From Aurantiochytrium sp. KH105 (Eukaryota > Sar > Bigyra > Thraustochytrida > Thraustochytriidae): a stretch of DNA of 64,000 nt. The notes below the pieces were generated by a model. That model was not told the DNA's origin, made no database searches, and saw nothing but the letters and a program-made list of their open reading frames with translations. This document shows, piece by piece, positions 40,418 through 49,670 of this stretch. A program made the position numbers and the translations under genes. Within the stretch, counting starts at the first letter, position 1, and each line of letters opens with the position of its first letter. The stretch spans positions 62,001 to 126,000 of the forward strand of contig BGKB01000126.1 in assembly GCA_003116975.1 (NCBI GenBank), given 5' to 3'.

Positions 40418-40815
40418 TCTTGTGTGCGACAGTCTCAATAATTGGATTCGGCAGGCCAAGACAGAGAGAAGAATGAGAAGGCACATTGTAGGCAAGTGGC
40501 ACCTTTCTCAACCTTTGTACATTTTGTGCTCCAATGATGGTTGGCCTGTCACATAAAGAGATCGCATGTTGTCAGACACAGGCTTTTTGAAATTGCCTTG
40601 CAGGGCGATGATTGACTCAAAGGCCACAACCTAACTTATGAAAGATGAATATTGACAAGGACGCTTTCTTCGCGTACACCACAGCGCCAAGGTTACTTAC
40701 CGCGACGTTGTTCAGCGCAGCGTTGGCATAAGGAGAATATGCGGTCAAACTTCGAAAAGAAAACAGCGAGGCAGAAACTTAACAATCTTTCTTCATACTT
40801 CTTGCTTCTTGGTTT
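40418..40815. other. short intergenic region between convergent genes
   Basis: About 400 bp, more AT-rich than the genes, between the 3' ends of the pseudouridine synthase and SSRP1 genes. Nothing recognised. Confidence 0.5.
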
Positions 40816-43461
40816 CTAGCTCTCCTTTTTGACATCGGCGGTCTTTTGTTTCTTGGTTTTCTTCTTTGCAGCATCGTCATCCGAGTCGGAGCCCGAGTCA
40901 TCACTTGAGTCAGATCCCGAGCCCGAGCTAGAACCAGAACCAGAGCCAGAGCCAGACGAAGATGATGAATCTGAGACTTCGGCATCATCCTCCTTCTTGA
41001 CTTTTGCGTCCTTTTTCTTGGGCTTCTTTTCGGTCGTACTCTTGGCTTCCTTTTTGACGGCTCCATCAGCCGTGCCCTCTTCCTTTTTCTTGGCTTCGTA
41101 AGCTTTCATGTCTTGCGCGTACTTTTCCTTTAGCTTGGCGGCCTCTTCCTCGTATGGGACTTTGTCCTCGTCAGAGAGCGCCTTCCACTTTTCGGAGAGC
41201 TCTGCAAAAGAGTACTTCACATCTCCCTTGGCCTGCTCGCGAACATGCGCGCTGTAAAGCTGGTAACTATTCGAAGGTTTCTTGGGCGCGTTGGGGTCGC
41301 GTTCCTTCTTGGTCTTCTTTTTCCTCTTTTTGGCACCCTTTTCATCGTCGCCACCATCGTCATCGTCGACGATCTCCATGCCCTTGCTATCAAAACCGGG
41401 CGGTGGCTTGTAGTCGGCCATTTCTTGCTCGAAGCGTTCCTTGTCCTTCTTCGCAAGACGAGTGAACTTCTCCTTGTCTTCATCAGATATGGCCTTCCAC
41501 TTGGAGGCGATCTCGGCCATATCAATGCCACTCTGCTCGGCTCGCTGCGCATCGCTAAAATGCATGTAGGCTGTCTTGGCGCGGGCTGGCGCGTTCGGGT
41601 CGCGCTTCTTCTTGGTCTTCTTTTGCTTCTTGGTCTTTTTCTTATCGTCGTTGTCACCGTCGGCATCATCGTCACCGCCGCCGCCCTCCGAGGACCTGCG
41701 CTTGCGTTTGGCTTCCTTTTCCTTCTTCTTGGCGCGCTCCTTTCTGCGTTTGCGCTTACCGCTGGGGTCGGCATCATCATCATCATCATCGCCGTCAGCA
41801 TCATCCTTGAGCGCCCCACCCGTGAGGCCATCGTCAGAGGCAAGACTGACATCCGAGTCATCCGAGTCCGAGTCCGAGGCGTGCTGCTCATCGTCGCTCT
41901 GAAAGTCCTCATCCTCTGAAGCAGATTCATCGGCGCCGAGTTGAGCCATAATGTTCGGTTCATTGGCACCCTCCTCCGCATCGGCGGCGGCGGCCTTGGG
42001 ATCCTTGATGCGGATGTTTTTGTTGTTGAGAAAGTTATAAAGAGGGGCGTAGTCGCGCTTGTCAATATGATTGAACGTGTACGTCTGCGGCTGCGCGCCG
42101 GCCACGGACCGCAACGTCACAAACAAATCGAACCCACGAGTCACCGCCCCGGCTCCCGAATTGCCCGTGCGCTGAAAGTCGATGACATCAATGTCCTCGT
42201 AGCGAAAGTACGTTGCGGGCTTGTGAATGAAGAAGAAGGCGCGCTGCAGCGGAAAGAGAAGACCATTCGATGTTCCGAGCGAGCACTTGACACACTTCGC
42301 CTCGGTAGAAGAGGTAAAATTGCCTGGAACGAAACACTTTTTCCCCGCAAGGTACTTGAAGATCTTGGCTACAATATCGGGCAGGTTGCCCGACATAATC
42401 TCCTGCAGGTTGTTATCATACTTTTCCTTGAGCTCCTCCTTTGTCATGTTGAGATGAATCTCCTCGTCACGGCGCTCGAGCTGCATTACCAGGTGGCGAT
42501 GCCGCACCTTACCCTGGGTCAAAGGGTCCGAGAGGGAAATCACAAAACAATCCGACTGACCCTCAGGGCGCGGCAGCAGGAACATGCGCGTAATGTGCTT
42601 GTACATGACCGTGTAGCTGTAGGTGCGACCGGTCATGCGGAAGAACTTGGTGTGCATCTCCACCTCGTAGCGTCCACGAGGGCTCAGGAAAGTGCCAATT
42701 TCCTCGGGGAATCGGCAGATGAAGTCGCCCGCCGACGTGCGCTGGATGCCAGAGGCCGAGACAATCTCCTGCTGCAGAGCCTCGCTCAGGTCCTCTTCGT
42801 GCTCGCCAGGTGGAACGTACAGTTTCATTTCGATGAGCACTTCATCTTCACGTTGCCCTGTGTCGTCCACGTCGAACTGGAGTTCCACCTCGTTCTTGGA
42901 CGGCGCGGCGCACTGTGAAAGAGTCTGCAGCGGGATGTCGAGAGCAATGCGCCCATTGTACTTGAGCGCGATTGCCTTGCGAGTGGAGTCGACGTTCAGC
43001 TCGCCGGCATTAATGCCTGCAGCGCTGAGCTTTTGCTTCGGGAGCTCCTTGACGCCGTAGTGCTCGGCAAAGACATGCTGAAAGGTGTCGTAGTCACCGC
43101 GTTTGAAGCCGTCAAAGCGCTCATACGCAGGTTTCTCGGCAGCCTTCTTCTTAGCAACAGCCGCATCGTCTTTGCCTTCCTCGTCCTTTTTCGCGTCGAC
43201 CTCGTTCTCATCGTCGTCGTCGTCATCATCGTCGTCGCCACCACTCTCGCGGCCCATAAACACCTGGAGCGTCGCGTTACGTCCGCAGACGGTCCAGTTC
43301 GCGTCGGCGATATCGGCGGGCTTGATGACAATGGTTTTCGCTGACGCGTCGCCAGAGCTCGGTCGCCAAAGAAGGCCTTCATAGCTCAGCACAAAGTGCC
43401 CATTCTCGCGAGAGTTGGTCGTGTTCACCACGTTGCTGTACTGGTGGCGCTCTCCGGCCAT
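40816..43461 (-). CDS. SSRP1: FACT complex subunit SSRP1
   Basis: 881 residues from the ATG at 43461. In order it shows an N-terminal Pob3-type domain (GHFVLSYEGLLWRP near the start), an SSRECOG region and a second PH-like (Rtt106-type) region with CSLGTSNGLLFPLQRAFFFI. An acidic Asp/Glu/Ser segment (about 510-615) follows, then two HMG boxes (about 618-690 and 720-790). Both boxes begin with RDPNAP. An Lys-rich and Ser/Asp-rich tail closes the protein. With Spt16 it forms FACT, the histone chaperone that loosens H2A-H2B during transcription and replication. Animal SSRP1 is about 700 residues with one HMG box and yeast Pob3 has none, so the second box and the extra acidic insertion near residue 70-90 are notable. 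Spt16 is not in this window. Confidence 0.96.
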   Translation of the reverse strand: MAGERHQYSNVVNTTNSRENGHFVLSYEGLLWRPSSGDASAKTIVIKPADIADANWTVCGRNATLQVFMGRESGGDDDDDDDDDENEVDAKKDEEGKDDAAVAKKKAAEKPAYERFDGFKRGDYDTFQHVFAEHYGVKELPKQKLSAAGINAGELNVDSTRKAIALKYNGRIALDIPLQTLSQCAAPSKNEVELQFDVDDTGQREDEVLIEMKLYVPPGEHEEDLSEALQQEIVSASGIQRTSAGDFICRFPEEIGTFLSPRGRYEVEMHTKFFRMTGRTYSYTVMYKHITRMFLLPRPEGQSDCFVISLSDPLTQGKVRHRHLVMQLERRDEEIHLNMTKEELKEKYDNNLQEIMSGNLPDIVAKIFKYLAGKKCFVPGNFTSSTEAKCVKCSLGTSNGLLFPLQRAFFFIHKPATYFRYEDIDVIDFQRTGNSGAGAVTRGFDLFVTLRSVAGAQPQTYTFNHIDKRDYAPLYNFLNNKNIRIKDPKAAAADAEEGANEPNIMAQLGADESASEDEDFQSDDEQHASDSDSDDSDVSLASDDGLTGGALKDDADGDDDDDDADPSGKRKRRKERAKKKEKEAKRKRRSSEGGGGDDDADGDNDDKKKTKKQKKTKKKRDPNAPARAKTAYMHFSDAQRAEQSGIDMAEIASKWKAISDEDKEKFTRLAKKDKERFEQEMADYKPPPGFDSKGMEIVDDDDGGDDEKGAKKRKKKTKKERDPNAPKKPSNSYQLYSAHVREQAKGDVKYSFAELSEKWKALSDEDKVPYEEEAAKLKEKYAQDMKAYEAKKKEEGTADGAVKKEAKSTTEKKPKKKDAKVKKEDDAEVSDSSSSSGSGSGSGSSSGSGSDSSDDSGSDSDDDAAKKKTKKQKTADVKKES

Positions 43462-46455
43462 GGTGCTTGTTCACGCGGACACGCAGACAGACAGACAGAC
43501 AGACAGACAGAGACTGACACGGCGTTGAAGCGAGAAAGCAATCGATTGATCGAGTGATGGAGAAGCGCGTCCGCTTGACCTCGATCTCGCTACGTTCGCA
43601 GCTCTCGCGCGAGTGGTTAGTAGACGAGCAGGTGCTCGCTCAGATGAATTGTACGAACGAACGAACGAACGACCGCCCGGCACCGAGGCGCTCGTGCCGA
43701 TGGCAGAGGTCGAGCGCGCGCTGCGTCTGCGCGCTCCCTGACCGGCAAGCGGACGCCCTCCCGCCCGCGCCTCTCTCTCTCGCGCGCGCGCAGGCTCGCG
43801 CCGCGGCGTCGCGTCCAAGCCTCGCGCTCTCCGCTCTGGCTGGCTGCACGCGGATTTGAATTTGGCTTCTCGCCGCTTTGCGTCACTTCGCCGGCCCCTT
43901 TCCCCACTTGCGGGGCGCATTCTCGACTTGCGCGCCGCCGATAGCCCACTCGCCCGCGCTGGATCGACGGCCTAACCACCGCTGCTGCATTTGCGCCCCG
44001 CCAATGCCGACTTGCTAGCGCGCCGACACAGTCGACTATCCGGTCGCGCAAGTCGCCCTGGTCGCAGGCACGGTGGTTAGACACCGCGGCCGCGTCGCGT
44101 CGCGCGGACGAAGCCTAACGGTGACGCAAAATGCGTTGCGCACCTTTGAGATCATGATGAGAGTGTCACAGGCAGCGCGTGAGGGGGTGGCCGGGCATGC
44201 AGGAGAGTTTTCCGCCTTGTTGAGATTTGGCTTGTTTGCTGGAGAGTCTCTGCTTTGCTTCTCCTGGCCTTGGCATGAAGTCGCAGTTCTTCGAATGTTG
44301 TGTCTCACTTGCTGCTGCTGCCAGCAGCAGCGGCGATGACATCTTCGCGAGAGTCACGGGCACTGTAATATGAAGTGTACTCTGCCTGCGACTTGTCCCG
44401 AGCACGCATGCCATTGGCACGCGCCCTTGATTTATAGAGAGGAAAGAGTGCTGGCCAAAGGAAGGAGAACTTAGAGTGAGGCAGTAGATGGATGGATGGA
44501 TGGATGGGCGGGCAGGTGTCCATCCGCCCGGCAGCTCGATTGACTGGTGTGGCTGGTGGTGATCTTTAAGGAAGCAACGCAAGCAAAAGCAATAATATTG
44601 CTATTGTTTCACCCAGGATTGCTTGCTCCTCGCGCAAGTGGGCCACCAACCAGACGATTTGTCAACAAGCGTCCCTGAGCTAGCCACCACTGCCAGCATC
44701 ATGACGTCGGCAAGGACGCAAGCAGCTTGTATACTGCGTGCGACCCAATACTGCCACTGGTCGTGGCCTACGTCGTCTACTTGGATCATTGGAAAAACGT
44801 GCATTTGCCTTCGCGACATCCATTTCCTTTATCTTTTATTTCAGGCAGCGCAACACTGTGCATTCGTGGCCCCAATAAATGCCTTTTCTCCTGGTAGATA
44901 GTCGAGGTGCTGTGCTTTCGAACTTCTTCCTTCTTTCTTCACTTTTTCTCTGTCACGGTTGGCCATCGGGGGGACGGCTGGCTGGCTGGCTGGCCAGGTG
45001 GTCGGTTGGCTGTCGAGGGCTGCAGCCGCATCGCGTATTTAGAAAAGGGAAGCCGCTTTTTCATTCTTGGCCACACCAGCAACACAATCTGCCAGACAAA
45101 GGAAACCAAACCAAACTTGCCATCCGCAGCCGCAGGCAACGGCGTCGCTAACACAGATGACGGTGACCGCCAATGATCCGCGCTCGAGCGACACTGCGAC
45201 ACGTCCCTGCAGCGGCACGTGCATGCGCGCTCTCTTCTGTGACTTGCGCTCCCCCAGTCACGCCTGAGCCGCGCACGCGCCGACATGCGCTTGCCTTCCC
45301 GCAGCCACGTCCCGCCCGCCCTTTCCCGCCTAGAACAAGACTCCGCAGCAGGACCTCTCTGCGGGGGCGGCCCGTGCATCGCCCCCAGCACCGCGATCTG
45401 CCTCGTCCCCTTCACGGCCACCAGCTCGCGCCGCAAGACGACACCGCGCCTTGCCGCCGCGTCCCCGTCGGCCAGACGCGGCTGCCGCGCGCTTCGCCGC
45501 CAGTGGCCGGCCGCGAGGCGACCGCCCGCAAAGACCGCCGCTCGCAGGCGCCGACGAAACCGTCAAGCTCTTTCACTTTCACTTGCTCTCTGATCGATCA
45601 TTCGGTGGGCATGGTGGCTGGCCGAGGGAGAAGAAGCCAGTTGGCCGGTCAGCCAACCACGAATTTTCGAAGTTGTGACGTTCGTTACGAGTCGTTCTGG
45701 GGCCGCGCGGATCACGACGGAGCCGGAGCTGCCGCCTCGCCCCGATCGAGCTCGAACTTCACGCGTGCCGCCTCGGCCCGGAGACGCCGCGCCGGCGTGC
45801 TGCAGCTAGGTGCGAGTGCCGCTGCCTGCATCAGGGAGTGATCTTGGGAACACGCGTGTCGCGACGCACGGGCCGCGAATCGTTGAAGAATGATGCATAC
45901 GCGAGGGACCGAAGGGAGACGCGCGCCCCGTTCAGAATTGATCTCACTTGTTTTCTTTGGAACAATGTGGCGACATGTTCCGAACTCCTGCAAGAGGTTC
46001 TGTCTGAAGTATCGACTGCATGGGACATTGGGTACGTCGGCGAGGGATCGATCGATTTGAGTGGCTGTGGTCTGCAGCTGCAGCTGCAGCTGCCACTGCT
46101 ACTGCTGCTGCACGCAACGGTAGCTTACCCCATCCCCTGCCTCTACCTGGAAGAAGGCACGCGCGCAGCCATGCTTGAGGACGAGAAATGAGAGGGAGAG
46201 ATGCACGCCGCCAAAGCCCCGGCCTAACCCACGCTTGCATTCTCTATCTCTGCTTCTGTCTCTTTGTTCCCATTGCTCTGGCTTGAAATTGATCGAAGCA
46301 AGCCATTTTGCTGCTGCCAAGGGAGCAGCAAATCCAATTCTCGCGCTCGAGGCGCTCAGCAAACCTGAAACCTGGATATCCCTGACGCGACCGAACGGAG
46401 CAATCCGCAAGACGGGAAAGAGGAGGCTGGTCCAAGCGAACTGTAAGCAAAAACA
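43462..46455. other. 3-kb divergent intergenic region
   Basis: Between the SSRP1 start (-) and the first ferric reductase start (+). It holds (GACA)n at 43485-43512, (GGAT)n at 44487-44506, GC-rich blocks (43660-43850, 45200-45560) and a CAGCTG-rich stretch (46070-46115). Several frames exceed 100 codons but lack the local codon bias or any domain. I saw no gene or RNA that I can support. Confidence 0.5.
43485..43512. repeat. (GACA)n tetranucleotide array
   Basis: About seven GACA units in the 5' leader of SSRP1, starting 24 bp upstream of its ATG. Confidence 0.95.
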
Positions 46456-48678
46456 ATGAGCACGCTTAAAGATGCTGCACGCACGGCGTGCAAGCTTTTC
46501 GCTCTTCTCGCCGCCTGGGCTTGCGCCTCGTACGGCATCGTCGTTGTACTTTGGTCTGAAGACAAGAGTGTCACGGAGAAAGCCGGAGAAGTATTCGAGA
46601 TCGAACCCATGCGTTCCACGCAGTCGTACTTTGCCGCGGCTCTCGTTGGCATCATGACTGCCGTGGGCGCCACCTTCACCGCAATCTATCTGCATCTGCA
46701 TCACCCCAAGCCGGGCAAGGGAGCTGGCTGGCGCCGTCTTTCGCTCATGGCATGGAAAACTGTCGACGTGCCGTTCATGGGACGTCTCGCCGTCATCGAG
46801 ATCTTTTTGCTTCTTCTCTGGATTGGCCTTCAATGCATGACTATGTACCAATTCTACTTGAACTGGGTTGACAGAATGCTCAGCAGAGGCCGTGAATACA
46901 CCCTCAAGTTGAAATTCTTCGGTATCTGCCGCATGTTTGGAGCCGGTCTCGGGGTCAACCTTGCGTTTTTCATGATCCCTGTTTCCAAGCACTCGTTTTG
47001 GCTCGAGCTCGCGGATGTCGGCTTTGAGCGTGCGGTTCGGATTCACCGCTGGCTCGGCGTGCTTGTTATCGTCATGTCCCTTGGTCACCTTTTCCTGGGC
47101 ATCGCCACCTACGTAGAAGACAGTAACCTCTTTTGGTGCATGGGTTGGACGTCCGAGCAACCAGACGAGACGCTTTGCAGGCCCAAGCTTGTCAAGATCA
47201 ACATTTACGGCGAAGTGGCAATTGCAGGAGGCATTTTGATTGGGATCACCTCCTTTCCTATTGTACGCCGCTACTCGTATCAGCTCTTTTACTACTCGCA
47301 TCTCATTGGCGCTTTCCTCTTCTTCGCCTTTGGAATTGTGCACGACAAGAACACCTTTTACTATCTCTTTCCAGGCATCATCACCTACGCCGTCGACAAG
47401 GTCATCTCGACCGGTCGTCGCGCCCGCTCTTGCAGTCTTTTGCATGCTAGCGTCAACGCCGACACCGCCTGCACCAAGCTCGAGGTAGCCGTGGCGCACG
47501 ACACTCCGTTGCCTCGCCAGGGTCACTGGTACCATATCAACATCAAGGAAGCCTCTGCGCTCGAGTGGCACCCCATGAGCGTCGCGGAAACAAACGAGCA
47601 GGCCCACTCCATCACCTTTTACATTCGCCACACCGGAAACTGGTCCACGCGTGTGGGCGAGGTCACATCCAGCCGTGAGGGCAACGAGCTAACGGTCAGA
47701 CTTGACGGCCCCTTTGGTGGTACCCATACGGACAAGAGTGGGTACATGGCCAACGACGCAGCAGCCTTCGTCTCGGGTGGCATCGGAATTACAGCTCACC
47801 TTCTCGGCGCCAAGGCCGCGATTGATTCCGGGGCCTTTCGTCATGTGGCGCTGCGCTGGTTCGTCACGAGCCGCGCGTTTGTTTCACAGCATGCGCACTC
47901 TCTCAAGTATCTGGCCGACAAGGGTGCTGACGTTCACGTGTACGTCACGCGCGACGCCATTGCGGATGAAGGGGCCGTGTCTCAACCTTCGCACGTGTGG
48001 AACTTTGACGGTGAAAGCGGGAAACTTCGCCGGTTCTCGACGACCTTCAGCTCGCCCTTGGCCAAGTGCTCTATGTCGGCTGCAGCCGCAGTTGCCTTTA
48101 TTTGGGGCATGTGGAAGACTGCCGTCTGGCTTGACAAGGACGCGCAGAGTGAACTGACCCTTGGCGCGAACCGCGGTGCTGCGCTGGCGTTTTCGGTCCT
48201 TGCCTGTTTCGCTGGCGCTTTAATTGTCGCGGTCGTTACAATCATCGTCAACTTTGTTCTCTCCAAAATGGGCGCTTCTCGCGCGCCTTCGCCGCAGGCC
48301 AAGACTGTCGCCAAGGCAGCTGCGGGTTATGAGGGTCCCGAACTCGAACGCGCGAGCACCCATGCGTCTTCGGAGGATTCCTCCGAGGCATCGTCTCAGG
48401 ATGGGGAACTTGCCATTCGGGATGTCTCCGAGATGTACGTCAAGTCTGTTTTCGACATTGAAGACTTGGTCTCGCAGGGCAAGCCTTCTCTGGACGAAGT
48501 GATGGCGACGCTTGCGGAGACTATTGCCGCGAAGACTTCAGGCAGCCAAGTTTGCAATGCTGGCGTCACCGTTTGCGGGCCTTGTGCTCTTGTGGACGGT
48601 GTCGTGGACGCTGCCAAGGCTGCCAACGCCAAGGGCAACGTACGCTTCATCATTGACGAAGAGGAGTACGCCTTTTAA
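46456..48678 (+). CDS. ferric reductase / NADPH oxidase-like transmembrane flavocytochrome (paralog 1)
   Basis: 740 residues from an ATG at 46456 in AACAATGA. The ferric-reductase transmembrane domain carries two His pairs spaced H-x13-H: HRWLGVLVIVMSLGH and HLIGAFLFFAFGIVH, the bis-heme ligands. The FAD motif HPMS lies in EWHPMSVAE. The NADPH site shows GGIGIT, and near the end VCGP. The C-terminus is an aromatic residue (EEEYAF), as in NOX and ferric reductases where it stacks on FAD. Two extra hydrophobic segments (about 540-560 and 575-600) are inserted within the NADPH-binding half, followed by an acidic Ser-rich loop; plant FRO reductases have similar late helices. It passes electrons from NADPH across a membrane to Fe(III) or O2. 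No EF-hands or peroxidase domain are present, so ferric reductase is favoured. Confidence 0.88.
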   Translation: MSTLKDAARTACKLFALLAAWACASYGIVVVLWSEDKSVTEKAGEVFEIEPMRSTQSYFAAALVGIMTAVGATFTAIYLHLHHPKPGKGAGWRRLSLMAWKTVDVPFMGRLAVIEIFLLLLWIGLQCMTMYQFYLNWVDRMLSRGREYTLKLKFFGICRMFGAGLGVNLAFFMIPVSKHSFWLELADVGFERAVRIHRWLGVLVIVMSLGHLFLGIATYVEDSNLFWCMGWTSEQPDETLCRPKLVKINIYGEVAIAGGILIGITSFPIVRRYSYQLFYYSHLIGAFLFFAFGIVHDKNTFYYLFPGIITYAVDKVISTGRRARSCSLLHASVNADTACTKLEVAVAHDTPLPRQGHWYHINIKEASALEWHPMSVAETNEQAHSITFYIRHTGNWSTRVGEVTSSREGNELTVRLDGPFGGTHTDKSGYMANDAAAFVSGGIGITAHLLGAKAAIDSGAFRHVALRWFVTSRAFVSQHAHSLKYLADKGADVHVYVTRDAIADEGAVSQPSHVWNFDGESGKLRRFSTTFSSPLAKCSMSAAAAVAFIWGMWKTAVWLDKDAQSELTLGANRGAALAFSVLACFAGALIVAVVTIIVNFVLSKMGASRAPSPQAKTVAKAAAGYEGPELERASTHASSEDSSEASSQDGELAIRDVSEMYVKSVFDIEDLVSQGKPSLDEVMATLAETIAAKTSGSQVCNAGVTVCGPCALVDGVVDAAKAANAKGNVRFIIDEEEYAF

Positions 48679-49670
48679 AAAAAGCAGAAGCAAGGTCCCC
48701 GCGAAAATACAATTCAAGCCACTCCATTTGCTTGCTCGATCGGTTGCCTGCTTGCTCGATCGGTTGCTTGCCTGCAAAAGCACTGCTTGCCTACTTGGCT
48801 AACAGGATGTGTTCGAGTTCGAATCCGCCTCTGAGAAGCAAGGCTTTCTCTACCACGTGCAATTTTTATTACTTCTCAGAAATAACAGCATTTTCATCAT
48901 GTCTGCGTCCTATTTTTGCCTATACCTCGTCTTTGATTTTGTTCTTACTGTGCCGTCCTGAATGAAGCCTTGCCAAAGTAGAAAAGGGTAAAAGCAAGCG
49001 GCGTCGGCTTTCCCGGAAACCCTGTACGTAGCACCACAACGGCGTGTCGGTCATCCTGAACCCGACCCTGTCCAGCATCCCACCGACGTCGCTCGAGTTT
49101 CCCTCTTTCGATGTCTCGAGCAAATCTCGTCGTCGACGGCCGCAGGGTTCAGGGCCTTCCTTCGCGCATCCCGTGTTCGCCGCGCTGTGGCCCACAAGCG
49201 GCTCGGGCAGCACGCGCGGGCACGCGAAGCACACGTGCGGGAGCTCTTGTGGGGCAGCTGTGGGTCCACCCCCGCCACGCAAAGTCGGTCGAGCGAGGAG
49301 CGAGCGCATCGTCTGCAGCTGCTGGCCGCAGACCTCGAGCGCCGCGCCCTCGCTCGCTCGCGAGGGAGGGAGGGAGGGGCCGCGAGCGAGGACCGAGCCT
49401 CGCGCTCGCAATCTTTTCCTCGCCCCCCCCTTCTACGCGCGTGCGTGGCGCGTGCACTCGCGAGGCGAGGCGAGGGCATTCAGCGCGGAGCCTCGACAGG
49501 ACGGCGCCGCTCGCGACCTCCACGCGCACGGCGCGTGCTGGGAGGGCGGGCTCGCGGCCGTGCTTAAGCCGCCACGCCCCGCCCTGCTCCGCCGCGCCGC
49601 TGCTCCGCCGCGCCGCTGCACGCCGCCTGGTTTCGCTGCAAGGTAGGAACACCGGCCGACGGCAGCGCGC
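48679..49670. other. spacer between the two reductase paralogs
   Basis: The first part is the 3' flank with a direct repeat (48731-48767). The second part (about 49150-49660) is a GC-rich, G/C-skewed leader like those of other genes here. No separate gene is supported. Confidence 0.5.
48731..48767. repeat. 17-bp direct repeat
   Basis: CTTGCTCGATCGGTTGC at 48731-48747 and again at 48751-48767. Confidence 0.9.

Noticed and set aside
41245-42918. Hydrophobic and Val/Leu-rich frames antisense to SSRP1
   Set aside because: They mirror Lys/Asp-rich codons of SSRP1; apparent membrane helices come from reverse complements of GAC/GAT/AAG runs.
45285-46191. Frames of 100-220 codons upstream of the first reductase gene
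   Set aside because: No motif; GC-rich or CAGCTG-repeat composition; none shares codon bias with neighbouring genes.
46099-47631. 510-codon open frame antisense to the first reductase gene
   Set aside because: It has no domain and its composition is the mirror of the G/C-ending codons of the real gene, which keeps the antisense frame free of stops.
48805-48840. GTTCGAATCC-like sequence resembling a tRNA T-arm
   Set aside because: The bases flanking TTCGAAT do not pair to form a T stem, and no anticodon or acceptor stem could be placed.
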